The notes beneath the pieces were generated by a model. It searched no databases. It had not been told where the DNA came from and worked only from the letters and a program-made list of their open reading frames with translations. 64,000 bases of DNA, taken from positions 1,426,001 through 1,490,000 of the forward strand of contig NZ_CP018811.1 in assembly GCF_001922345.1 (NCBI RefSeq), in the 5' to 3' direction. Of this stretch, positions 45,042-52,827 are shown one piece after another. The DNA comes from Paraburkholderia sp. SOS3. Its GTDB lineage: Bacteria > Pseudomonadota > Gammaproteobacteria > Burkholderiales > Burkholderiaceae. The position numbers and the translations under genes are program-made. Within the stretch, counting starts at the first letter, position 1, and every line of letters begins with the position of its first letter.

Positions 45042-46670
45042 TTACCTCCGCTGGAAATCGGGTGAGACGAAGAGCAGCGCGAGCGCCGTCGATGCGCTTT
45101 CGGCGCGCGACACCGCGCTTGCCGTCGGCATGCTCAGTGAGCCCGCGAACAGGCGAGTGCCGAGCGTGCGCGCGTCGAGCCGGTCGCCGACGCGCGACGC
45201 GAGCCGCTGCGCGAGCTCGACACGCCGCAGCAGCGCATCGGGCGAGGCCCAGCTTGCCGCGACGTCGTCGTAGCCGGCGGGTGAGCCGGGCCGCCAGACC
45301 GGCTGGCCGAGCTGCGTGAAAAGCGGGGCGGCCTGCAGATTGCCGAGGTCTTGCCAGCCGAGCCCGCGCATCGCCGAGACGGTCCACTCCCACGGCGATT
45401 TGAACTTCGCGGACGCCGGCGACCACGCCTGCGGCGAGTCGATCAGCGCGCGATAGACGGTCGGCAGATCGCCGCCGCTTTGCGTGAACGCATTCGCAAC
45501 GCGTGAGACGACCTCGGGCGGCGGCGTGTCCGCGATGAAATGGCGCGCGAGTTTGTCCGCGATATGACGCGCCGTGGCAGGCGACGATGCAAAGTCGTGC
45601 AGAACGGCGAGCGGTTGCGCTGCGCCGGTCTGGTCGTACTCGCGTCCGGTCACGGTGCGCATGCCTGGTTCATGCTGGGCCGTGCGGAAAACGAAATGGC
45701 CGGGTTCGGCGGCCTGGGCAGCGGCGCCTGCGCCGCGGCCGCCAGCGCGGGCAGGCGGCAATGCGACGCTCCAGCCCGTCAGCGCTCGCGCGAATTCGGT
45801 GACGTCCTGCTGCGTGTAGCCGCTGCGCGCGCCGAGCGTATGCAGCTCCATGATTTCGCGTGCGAGGTTCTCGTTGAGCCCGCGCGGACGCGCCTGCGGG
45901 GGCGCGGGCGAGGTGGCCGCTGACGTTATCGCTGACGTTATCGCTGAGGTTGCTGACGAGATTGCTTCCGGTGTCGCCTCATCACGCGCCGCGGCGCGCC
46001 TGGCCGCGACACTGTCGGGGCCGATCGAATTCGTCTGGTCGAGATAAAACTGCATCGCCGGATGCTGTTCGACGGCAACGAGCATGTCCTCGAAACGGCC
46101 AAGCACATGCGGGCGGATCGCTTCGGCTTCGAATGCGCCGGCCAGCACCGCGACCTGCGGTTTCTCGGTGGAGATCGCGAAGTGGTTTGCCCAGAAGTGC
46201 ACGAGGCGTTCGACGAACGGCGTTTGCGTGTTCAGCGCGCTTAACACGCGGGCGTTGACGGCGTCGCGGTACGTCGTGACGATGTCGCTGCGCAGCGCTT
46301 TGCGCGCCTGCTGGGCGGCGGAAGTCGGTGTCGTGGCAGTCTCGGAGGCAGTCGATGGCGGCTGAGTCGATGGCGTGCCGCCTTCCATATTGTTCGCCGT
46401 ACTGATTGCGCCCGATGCCGCCGCGTTCTTGCCGTGCTTGCGCATTTCGCTCACCTCGCGGCGGCGCTGCACGAAGTCGACGACGAGCGTTGCCGAATCG
46501 GGCTCGCGCGACCATGCGGGCGGCCGTGGATCGTACTGGTCGAATTGCGCGAGCAGCCATGCTTTCGGATCGGCCGGCACGGGCTCGTTTGCGCTCGCGC
46601 CGAGGCCGAAGCGGTTCAGTGCGATGGCGGCGGCGTGCGCGGCCGCATGGGCGTCATTCGAATCGTTCAT
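45042..46670 (-). CDS. DUF1800 family protein
   Basis: 542 aa, partner of the DUF1501 protein. Characteristic segments: AIALNRFGLGASANEPVPAD, FVERLVHFWANHFAIS, LNENLAREIMELHTLGA and YTQQDVTEFARALTGWSV. ATG 46670 is preferred to 46676 because AAAGGA then has proper spacing. Two low-complexity inserts stand out: around residue 105 (Ser/Thr-rich) and around 240-265 (SSATSAITSAITSAATS), the latter encoded by a 12-bp repeat. Function unknown; no classical signal peptide is visible, so how it reaches its place is unclear. Confidence 0.88.
   Translation of the reverse strand: MNDSNDAHAAAHAAAIALNRFGLGASANEPVPADPKAWLLAQFDQYDPRPPAWSREPDSATLVVDFVQRRREVSEMRKHGKNAAASGAISTANNMEGGTPSTQPPSTASETATTPTSAAQQARKALRSDIVTTYRDAVNARVLSALNTQTPFVERLVHFWANHFAISTEKPQVAVLAGAFEAEAIRPHVLGRFEDMLVAVEQHPAMQFYLDQTNSIGPDSVAARRAAARDEATPEAISSATSAITSAITSAATSPAPPQARPRGLNENLAREIMELHTLGARSGYTQQDVTEFARALTGWSVALPPARAGGRGAGAAAQAAEPGHFVFRTAQHEPGMRTVTGREYDQTGAAQPLAVLHDFASSPATARHIADKLARHFIADTPPPEVVSRVANAFTQSGGDLPTVYRALIDSPQAWSPASAKFKSPWEWTVSAMRGLGWQDLGNLQAAPLFTQLGQPVWRPGSPAGYDDVAASWASPDALLRRVELAQRLASRVGDRLDARTLGTRLFAGSLSMPTASAVSRAESASTALALLFVSPDFQRR
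45919..45954. repeat. 12-bp repeat inside the DUF1800 gene
   Basis: GCTGACGTTATC occurs twice in tandem (45919-45930, 45931-45942), followed by the diverged GCTGAGGTTGCT. It is in frame and encodes an Ala/Ile/Thr/Ser insert. Confidence 0.7.
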
Positions 46671-46741
46671 CGGCATTCCTTTGCGTCGACTATGTCCGTT
46701 AAACGGACGCCGCCCGCCGATCCGTCGCTGCGCGCAAAAAT

Positions 46742-47278
46742 TTACTGGCTGGCCGGTTTTGCGGACGGCTGTTTCGCCGCGGGCTGCCGCCACTGACCAT
46801 ATTCGCGCAGGCTGTCCGCGAATTGCGCGCGTTCCTGCGGCGACAGCGATGCGGCGAAATCGGCCACCGCCTGCTCGATGCGCGCACGCAATGCTTCATC
46901 GGCATTGCGCGTGCGGGCCAGCGCGGCGTCGAGCGCCGGGCGGTTCAGTTCCGGCTCGCCAAGCAGACTCAGCACATCGCGCCGCCCTTCGCGGCCGGAG
47001 CGCACGTAGCTGCGGCCGTCGCGGCGCGCCTGCTGCAAGTCCTGCGCGAATTGCTGGCGGCGTTCGTCGGAGAGCTGACCGGCGGCGAAGCGCAACGCGT
47101 GCTGCTGCGCTTGTGCCTGCGCTTGTGCCTGCGTTTGCGCCTGCGCTCGTTCGGCGCTTGCGGTTTCGCGAGGGCGGCTCGCGAACCATTGATAGGTGCC
47201 GCCCGCTATCGCGCCGAGCAGAAAGATATTGAGTACGAGCGATGCGATGAGCGCCCATTTCAGCGAGTGTCCGTTCAT
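46742..47278 (-). CDS. Spy/CpxP-like periplasmic protein (heavy-metal-sensor family)
   Basis: 178 aa with one N-terminal membrane anchor (about 8-30: WALIASLVLNIFLLGAIAGG), then a Gln/Ala repeat (QAQTQAQAQAQAQQ). The helical domain (LSDERRQQFAQDLQQARRDG and later LSPQERAQFADSLREYG) is typical of the LTXXQ-like periplasmic heavy-metal-sensor group related to Spy/CpxP/CnrX. The start overlaps the anti-sigma-like stop (ATGA, 47275-47278). In CnrX-type systems such a protein works with a membrane anti-sigma factor and an ECF sigma; the same trio is here. No metal-binding His/Met cluster is obvious, so the signal may not be a metal. Confidence 0.78.
   Translation of the reverse strand: MNGHSLKWALIASLVLNIFLLGAIAGGTYQWFASRPRETASAERAQAQTQAQAQAQAQQHALRFAAGQLSDERRQQFAQDLQQARRDGRSYVRSGREGRRDVLSLLGEPELNRPALDAALARTRNADEALRARIEQAVADFAASLSPQERAQFADSLREYGQWRQPAAKQPSAKPASQ
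47106..47141. repeat. 12-bp repeat encoding Gln-Ala in the Spy-like gene
   Basis: TGCGCTTGTGCC twice (47106-47117, 47118-47129), then TGCGTTTGCGCC (47130-47141). In frame on the minus strand as Gln-Ala dipeptides. Confidence 0.75.
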
Positions 47279-47715
47279 TCACCGCTCCAGTCGGAGGTTG
47301 TGCCGTCGAAGCCCGTGGCGAGCGAGGGTGCATCGAGTGTCGCGCCGGGCGTCGTGCGCAGCGGCGCGCTCCCCGCGAGCAGCACGAACGAGACGACGAA
47401 CGCACCGGCCAGCGCGCCCGCGAGGCCCGCGCCGATAAACGCGGCACCGGACCACCAGACGCGTGCGCGCGGCGCGCGCGCGCGTGGCGGCACCGGCGCC
47501 GATGCGATGATGCGGCGCGTCAGCGCGGCGTCCGGTTGCGGCGGCGCGTCGGTCGCGAGCCATGCGTCGAGTTGCGCCGATGCCAGCAGCAGCGCATGCG
47601 CTTCGTCGCGATGCGTTTCGGCCCACGCGAGCGCGGCGGCGCGCTCGCCGGCCGGCCAGTGGCGCGCGTCGGCGCCATATGCGTCGACGATCGTACGGAA
47701 GCGGTCAGGTGTCAT
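47275..47715 (-). CDS. Predicted anti-sigma factor, single-pass membrane protein
   Basis: 146 aa. The N-terminal cytoplasmic part (about 1-85) is helical, with DAYGADARHWPAGERAAALA, a pattern I associate with small proteins that follow ECF sigma genes. One membrane helix covers about 88-115 (WWSGAAFIGAGLAGALAGAF), and a short Ser/Thr-rich periplasmic tail follows. It overlaps the sigma gene by 11 bases and the Spy-like gene by 4, so all three are coupled. No zinc-type HxxxCxxC motif is seen, so the assignment rests on topology and position. Confidence 0.7.
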   Translation of the reverse strand: MTPDRFRTIVDAYGADARHWPAGERAAALAWAETHRDEAHALLLASAQLDAWLATDAPPQPDAALTRRIIASAPVPPRARAPRARVWWSGAAFIGAGLAGALAGAFVVSFVLLAGSAPLRTTPGATLDAPSLATGFDGTTSDWSGE

Positions 47716-48487
47716 CGGAAGTCCTTCGGCGTGGGTGCGGTGAATCGGGCGTCGCCGCTCGTGCAGACGCTGCCGGCACTACCGGTGCTGCCCGCTGCGG
47801 CGGCGCAGAGGCGGGCGGCGGCGGACCCGACGTGCCTCGCGGCGCGGATGAAGACGCGAGCCGCGGCGCGGGGTGTGCGTTCGGCGCCGCCGCGAGATAC
47901 GCGCGTAAATTGCGCCGCGCCCGCGCGAGCAGACTCTCGAGCGCATCGACCGTGATCCCCATCGCCGCGGCCGCGTCGGTATTCGACAGTTCCTGGTAGT
48001 ACTGCAGCACGATCGCCTCGCGTTGCCGTATGGGCAGGGTCGCGAGCGCCGCGCGCACGTGCGCGTCGCGGGCATGCGCTTCGAGGCGGGCGTCGGGCGG
48101 CGGCACAGGGTCGACGCTGTCGGGCAACGCGTCGACCGGTTCGTCGCGGTTCGCGCGCAAGCGGTCGTAGCAGAGATTCAGCGCGACGCGGTGCAGCCAC
48201 GTGTCGAAACGCGCCTCGCCTGCGCGCCAGCGCGGCGCGTGTTTCCAGATCCGCACGAACGCTTCCTGCGCGACGTCTTCGGCTTCCATACGGTCTCCGA
48301 GCATCCGCGTCGCGAGCGCGAGCAGACGCGGCAGCTTGCGCGCGACGAGCGCGCGCACGGCGGCCGGATCGGCGCGGGCGACTCGCGCGAGCAGGGCCGC
48401 ATCGGGGTCGGCGTCCGGGGCCGCGCCTGGAGCCCTATCTGGAGACCCATCTGGAGACCCGTGCGGGTCGCGTTCGGTGTCGCTCAA
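47705..48487 (-). CDS. ECF-type RNA polymerase sigma factor
   Basis: 260 aa. Sigma-2 lies at about 35-105 (RMLGDRMEAEDVAQEAFVRI, then HRVALNLCYDRLR). Sigma-4 is at about 135-190 (LPIRQREAIVLQYYQELSNT, then DAAAAMGITVDALESLLARA). An unusual Pro/Ala/Ser-rich tail of about 60 residues follows and overlaps the anti-sigma gene. The start appears to be TTG at 48487. There is a stop upstream before any other start, and later starts would cut sigma-2. The TTG overlaps the stop of a 34-codon ORF as TTGA. It probably drives its own operon. Confidence 0.88.
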   Translation of the reverse strand: MSDTERDPHGSPDGSPDRAPGAAPDADPDAALLARVARADPAAVRALVARKLPRLLALATRMLGDRMEAEDVAQEAFVRIWKHAPRWRAGEARFDTWLHRVALNLCYDRLRANRDEPVDALPDSVDPVPPPDARLEAHARDAHVRAALATLPIRQREAIVLQYYQELSNTDAAAAMGITVDALESLLARARRNLRAYLAAAPNAHPAPRLASSSAPRGTSGPPPPASAPPQRAAPVVPAASARAATPDSPHPRRRTSDDT

Positions 48488-48588
48488 CGCGCGGCGTCCT
48501 GCTGGTCGTGCTGCCTGACGTCCCGCTTGACGCGCTGCGGCGGGCGGTGCATTAGGTGCTGCGCGATCGTGTGTTGCGCGAGGCTCAT
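48484..48588 (-). CDS. Possible 34-aa leader ORF coupled to the ECF sigma gene
   Basis: ATG 48588 follows GGGAG by nine bases. The ORF ends at TGA 48484-48486, overlapping the TTG start of the sigma gene in a TTGA motif. The peptide is basic and Gln/His-rich (MSLAQHTIAQHLMHRPPQ, then RVKRDVRQHDQQ), without membrane segment. The overlap type matches the four-base overlaps used throughout this operon, so it may couple translation of a gene that has a weak start codon. It is too short to judge by codon bias. Confidence 0.35.
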   Translation of the reverse strand: MSLAQHTIAQHLMHRPPQRVKRDVRQHDQQDAAR

Positions 48589-48881
48589 TCTGTTCTGCTC
48601 CCTGTCTGCTTCGAGCGAGGTCCGCACGCGGGTCGGAACGGCGCGGAACCGGACCGGTCGGGCTTTTTCCTCGTACGGGTGGCTATCGCTCGTTTACCGT
48701 TTAACGTGCGGACGGCGCGAAATCCGTCGCTCGGGCGCGTTATCGGCAAATTGTCGCGCGCAATGTCGATTTCGGCCACGCCGGTTCGTCGCCTCGTTGA
48801 AGCCGCCGTGCGGGCGCCAAATCGGGCGCCGGATCGGGCGCCCGCGCCGCGGTCTCCCCCAACCCGTCAAGGAGAATGAAG
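48589..48881. other. Divergent control region sigma operon / DGPF gene
   Basis: 293 bases between the leader ORF and the DGPF-type gene. It must carry both promoters. I see no recognisable ECF -35 (AAC-type) motif with a matched -10 and no strong palindrome. Confidence 0.3.
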
Positions 48882-49325
48882 ATGCGCGTCATGGTGATCG
48901 TCAAGGCGTCGCCCGAATCGGAAGCTGGCCAGTTGCCCGATACCGACATGTTCGCGGCCATGGGCCGCTTCAACGAGGAACTCGCCAAAGCCGGCGTGTT
49001 GCTCGACGCCGACGGCCTGCAGCCGAGTTCGCGCGGCAAGCGCGTGCGCTTCGCCGGCAGTTCGCGCACGGTCAGCGACGGGCCGTTTGCGCAGGTCGGC
49101 GAGCTTGTGGCGGGGTTCTGGCTCTGGCAGGTCGCATCGATGGACGAAGCCGTCGAATGGGTCAAGCGCTGCCCGAACCCGATGAACAGCGACTCCGATA
49201 TCGAAATTCGCCCGCTGTACGAGATGGCCGATTTCGGCGATGCGTTTACGTCCGAATTGCGCGACCGGGAAGCGCGCCTGCGCGACGAGATCGAGCGCAA
49301 TGCGAGCGGCGAGCGCGGTCAGTGA
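48882..49325 (+). CDS. DGPF (YciI/YCII-related) protein
   Basis: 147 aa, second DGPF-family protein in the window. Start MRVMVIVKASPESEAG; signature VSDGPFAQVGELVAGFWLWQ; then MDEAVEWVKRCPNPM. AAGGAG seven bases before ATG 48882 favours it over ATG 48876, which would be only one base from that site. It is divergent from an ECF sigma operon that is not of the ECF42 type, while the other DGPF gene (15.3 kb) is paired with an ECF42 factor. A C-terminal extension rich in Arg/Glu (RDREARLRDEIER) is longer than in that homologue. Function unknown. Confidence 0.85.
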   Translation: MRVMVIVKASPESEAGQLPDTDMFAAMGRFNEELAKAGVLLDADGLQPSSRGKRVRFAGSSRTVSDGPFAQVGELVAGFWLWQVASMDEAVEWVKRCPNPMNSDSDIEIRPLYEMADFGDAFTSELRDREARLRDEIERNASGERGQ

Positions 49326-49423
49326 TCAGGCGGGTGGGCGCCTCGCGCGCGCCGTTGACCGGCAACGGCGGCGTATCGTGCGGGGCGCGGCAGGCGGCAC
49401 GCAGCGCGCGTCGCCTCGAAGCC

Positions 49424-51328
49424 TCAACGCGACTCCAGTTCCGCCTTCATCGCCTGAACCACCTGCGCCCAATCGCCAGGCTCCGGCTGCCGGAACGCGC
49501 GCATCGTGTCCGCATACCACGGCGATGCAGGCCCGTTGCGCGCATGGGTCCAGCGCCATTCGTTGTCGGTGGCAGGCAGCATGACCCAGCACGGCTTGCC
49601 GAGTGCGCCGGCCAGGTGCGCAGTCGCCGTGTCGACGCTGATCACGAGATCGAGTTGCGCGACGACGGCCGCCGCGTCGGCGAAGTCCGCAAGCTCCGGG
49701 CCGAGCGGCAGTATCGGCCGCTGCGCCGGCGCGCAGCCCGCTTCGTCTTCGCCGGCGCCTTTTTGCAGGCTCACGAAGCTCGCATTCGCCACGTCCCACA
49801 ACGGCGCCAGCGTATCGAGCGACGGCAGCGAGCGCTTGTGGTCGTTCACATGCTTCGGATTGCCTTTCCAGACCAGACCGATCTTGCGGCCCGCGAGGCC
49901 TGCGAGCCGGGCACGCCATGCGTCGATGAGCCCCGCGTCGGGTGTGATGAAGTGCGCCGGCGGCAGCGTCTTGTCGTCGAGCAGGCCCGGCACGCTGAGC
50001 AGAAAGGTCCAGTAGTCGTACTGGCCTTCCGAAACGGCCGCGAGCGTGTCGAGCACCTCGTCGACGCCTTCGACGCTCCTGAATAGCCGGCTCAGAGCGG
50101 GCGGGCACGCGAACGTGAGACGCGCGACGCCGTGCGCCTTCAGTCGCGCGATATAGCGGCCGAACTGCAGCGCGTCGCCGAAACCCTGCTCGCGCCAGAT
50201 CAGCAGCGACTTGCCGGCGAGCGGTTCGCCGTGCCAGCGCGGGCAGCTCACGTCGGGCGCCTGCGCGCGCTTCTGGCCGTCGCCGCGTTCGTGGCGCGCT
50301 TCGTAGAGCGGCCAGCCTTCCTCATAACGTTGCGCCTGCAACAACAGCGCGGCGAGGCCGAATTTCGCCGACGCGAGCTCCGGATGGATCGCGAGCGCGC
50401 GGCGATAGGCGGCTTCCGCTTCGTCGGTGCGGCCTTGCCGGTATAACGCGATGCCGAGCGTATGCAACGCGTTCGCGCTGTCTTCCTGAAACGCAAGCGC
50501 CGTGCGGCATGCCGCTTCGGCGTCGACGTAGCGATCGGTCTCGATCAGCGTGCTGCCGAGGCTCGTATGAACGTCGGGCAGATGCGGCGCCAGCGTTAGC
50601 GCGTGGCGCAGCGACGTTTCGGCTTCGTCGAAGCGCCTGAGCAGGTTCAGCAGCGCGCCGAGATGATGATGCGCCTGCACGAGATTCGGCTCGGCGACCA
50701 GCGCGGCGCGGTACATGACTTCCGCCTCGCGCAGCCTGTCGCCGTCGACCTGCAGTTTGCCGAGATTGAAATACGCTTCGCCGTACTCAGGGTTGCACGC
50801 CAGCGCTTGCACATACGCGGCCTGGGCTTCGTCGAGCCGCTTTTCGTCGTGCAGCAGCACGCCGAGATTGTTGTGCGCGACCGCGAGATTCGGCCGCAGT
50901 TCGATTGCCTTGCGATACGCGGCCTCCGCTTCGTGCGCACGCCCGGCGCGATGCAGCAGCAAGCCGAGGTTGTAATGCGCTTCCACATAGTCCGCGCGGC
51001 ACGCGATTGCTGCGCGAAAGCTCGCTTCTGCTTGCGCCAGCCGTTCGAGGCGCCTGTAAAGGCTGCCGAGATTGCAATGCGATTCCGCGTAGTCGGGTTT
51101 GTCCGCGAGTGCGTGCTGCCAGAACTGTTCGGCATCGGCGAGCCGCTCGAGATTCTGCGCGCAGACGCCCGCAAGATTGAACGCGGCTGCGCGCGTCGCG
51201 CTCGCGGTGCGCTGCTGCATGATCGGTTGCAGGGCCGTCAGCGCATCGGCAAAGCGCTTGTTCGTGTAGAGCAGGACGGCGGCCTGCAGCAGTTGCGCAT
51301 CGTTGCGCGGCGAATCGGATGACGTCAT
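49424..51328 (-). CDS. TPR protein with C-terminal glycosyltransferase-9-like domain
   Basis: 634 aa. About nine tetratricopeptide repeats fill residues 1-310 (for example AHYNLGLLLHRAGRAHEAEA, and later NPEYGEAYFNLGKL). The C-terminal half (SLLIWREQGFGDALQFGRYI, GLVWKGNPKHVNDHKRS, then the DLVISVDTATAHLAGALGKP motif) resembles family-9 glycosyltransferases (heptosyltransferase-like nucleotide-sugar site) and bacterial relatives of the O-GlcNAc transferase layout. Such proteins modify cell-surface or secreted proteins or sugars. The ATG at 51328 is chosen because the long upstream frame lacks similarity. No acceptor is identifiable nearby. Confidence 0.85.
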   Translation of the reverse strand: MTSSDSPRNDAQLLQAAVLLYTNKRFADALTALQPIMQQRTASATRAAAFNLAGVCAQNLERLADAEQFWQHALADKPDYAESHCNLGSLYRRLERLAQAEASFRAAIACRADYVEAHYNLGLLLHRAGRAHEAEAAYRKAIELRPNLAVAHNNLGVLLHDEKRLDEAQAAYVQALACNPEYGEAYFNLGKLQVDGDRLREAEVMYRAALVAEPNLVQAHHHLGALLNLLRRFDEAETSLRHALTLAPHLPDVHTSLGSTLIETDRYVDAEAACRTALAFQEDSANALHTLGIALYRQGRTDEAEAAYRRALAIHPELASAKFGLAALLLQAQRYEEGWPLYEARHERGDGQKRAQAPDVSCPRWHGEPLAGKSLLIWREQGFGDALQFGRYIARLKAHGVARLTFACPPALSRLFRSVEGVDEVLDTLAAVSEGQYDYWTFLLSVPGLLDDKTLPPAHFITPDAGLIDAWRARLAGLAGRKIGLVWKGNPKHVNDHKRSLPSLDTLAPLWDVANASFVSLQKGAGEDEAGCAPAQRPILPLGPELADFADAAAVVAQLDLVISVDTATAHLAGALGKPCWVMLPATDNEWRWTHARNGPASPWYADTMRAFRQPEPGDWAQVVQAMKAELESR

Positions 51329-51468
51329 GGGCGAGCGGAACGGACGCGAAGGCAAGGCCCCAGCACCGGCAAAGGGGTCGTCAAGGTGATGAACGGACCG
51401 ATTATCGCCCGTCTGCCTTTCTGATGCCTTCCGCGTGCGGCTCGGCGGTCTTTGACGATTTCCGGCGG

Positions 51469-52665
51469 TTACCAGCGCACGTGCAGCGTCTCGACGCCGC
51501 GCAGGCTGCTGCGGCCATTCCAGTGCAGATCGTCGAGCCCGTCGACCGTCAGGTTCGGCAGGCGCGTCAGCAGCGCGCCGAGCGCGGTCTCGAGTTCGAG
51601 CACCGCGAGGCGATAGCCGAGGCAGTGGTGCACGCCGCCGCCGAATGTGAGCACGCGCGGCAGCTCGCGGTCGATATCGAGCTGGTCGGGACGTTCGAAC
51701 TTCGCCGGATCGCGGTTTGCCGCGCCAAGCGACAGATAGACGATCGAATCGCGCGGCACCGGAATGCCCGAGATTTCCATATCTTCGCTCGCGGTGCGGC
51801 CCGATAGCTGGGCGGAGCCTTCGTAACGCAGGCATTCGATGATCGCGTTCGGCAGCTTCGCCATATCGTGCCGCAGCGCGTCGAATTGCTGCGGATGGCG
51901 CTGCAGGGCGATCAGCGCGTTGCCGATCATATGCGACGTGGTCTCGTGACCAGCAAGGTAGAGCAGGATCACATTCGCGGCGATCTCTTCGTGCGTGAGC
52001 GTTTCGCCGTGATCTTCGGCCTTGAGCAGCATCGAAACCAGATCGGTGCCCGGCTGCTTGCGGCGCGCTTCGATGACTTCGGAGAAATAGGTGTCGAGCG
52101 TCCGGTAGGCATCGTTCGATATCGCAAGCTGCGCTTCGCCGGCCGGCGCGACGTCGAGCATTTTCGCCACGTGCTGGATCGCATCGCCGAGCTCTTTTGC
52201 ATGTTCGACAGGCACGTCCAGCATGCGGCAAATCATCTCGATTGGAAACGGCATTGCGTACGCGGCCATGATGTCGACGCTGCCGTCGTTTTCGAAGCGG
52301 TCGATGAGGCGCTGGGCGCTCGTGCGCGCGATGTCGCGCATCGATTCGATCTGTCGTGCGTTGAAGGCCTGCATCATCAGGCCGCGCAGCCGCGTGTGCA
52401 CGGGCGGGTTCATCAGCAGGAACATGCGGCCGTAGCCGCGCAGCACCGGCTGCTGCGCGCCTGCTTCGCCGTAGCGTTTGCGCACCGATGATTCGAAATT
52501 ATGAACCATGCGGCGATCGTGCAGCAGCCTGTCGACCACGTCGTAGTGGCCCGAGAAGAACTGGTTCGGCCCGACCGGCACGAGCGGACCTGCTTCGCGC
52601 AAGGTGTCATACACCGGATACGGGTTGGCGAGAAACGAAGGCGTGGCGAAGTCGGCGAGGTTCAT
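51469..52665 (-). CDS. Cytochrome P450
   Basis: Class-I bacterial P450, 398 aa. I-helix oxygen-activation motif AGHETT; K-helix ExxR in ECLRYEG; heme-binding loop FGGGVHHCLG with axial Cys348. The length is standard and all motifs are intact. It needs ferredoxin and ferredoxin reductase, neither of which is adjacent. It lies between the TPR protein and an MFS exporter, all on the minus strand, so a P450-tailored product exported by the MFS protein is conceivable but speculative. Substrate unknown. Confidence 0.93.
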   Translation of the reverse strand: MNLADFATPSFLANPYPVYDTLREAGPLVPVGPNQFFSGHYDVVDRLLHDRRMVHNFESSVRKRYGEAGAQQPVLRGYGRMFLLMNPPVHTRLRGLMMQAFNARQIESMRDIARTSAQRLIDRFENDGSVDIMAAYAMPFPIEMICRMLDVPVEHAKELGDAIQHVAKMLDVAPAGEAQLAISNDAYRTLDTYFSEVIEARRKQPGTDLVSMLLKAEDHGETLTHEEIAANVILLYLAGHETTSHMIGNALIALQRHPQQFDALRHDMAKLPNAIIECLRYEGSAQLSGRTASEDMEISGIPVPRDSIVYLSLGAANRDPAKFERPDQLDIDRELPRVLTFGGGVHHCLGYRLAVLELETALGALLTRLPNLTVDGLDDLHWNGRSSLRGVETLHVRW

Positions 52666-52827
52666 GGCGATGCTCGTGATGGGGAGCGCCGGGCGGCGAT
52701 CCGTCGGGCGGTGGTCCGCCGATGTTCACGAGAACGTTCGACCGCACGGTGTATTCCCTTCGTTCGCTCGTCGGTCGAGTCAGGCTACCTGGAACGCTTT
52801 GACCCCATCGGCTTTGCCTGATGATTC

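Noticed and set aside
49424..52231. 935-codon frame joining the TPR protein to upstream sequence
   Set aside because: The part above 51328 is antisense-like to the P450 gene region and has no TPR or other motif; a normal ATG starts the TPR part.
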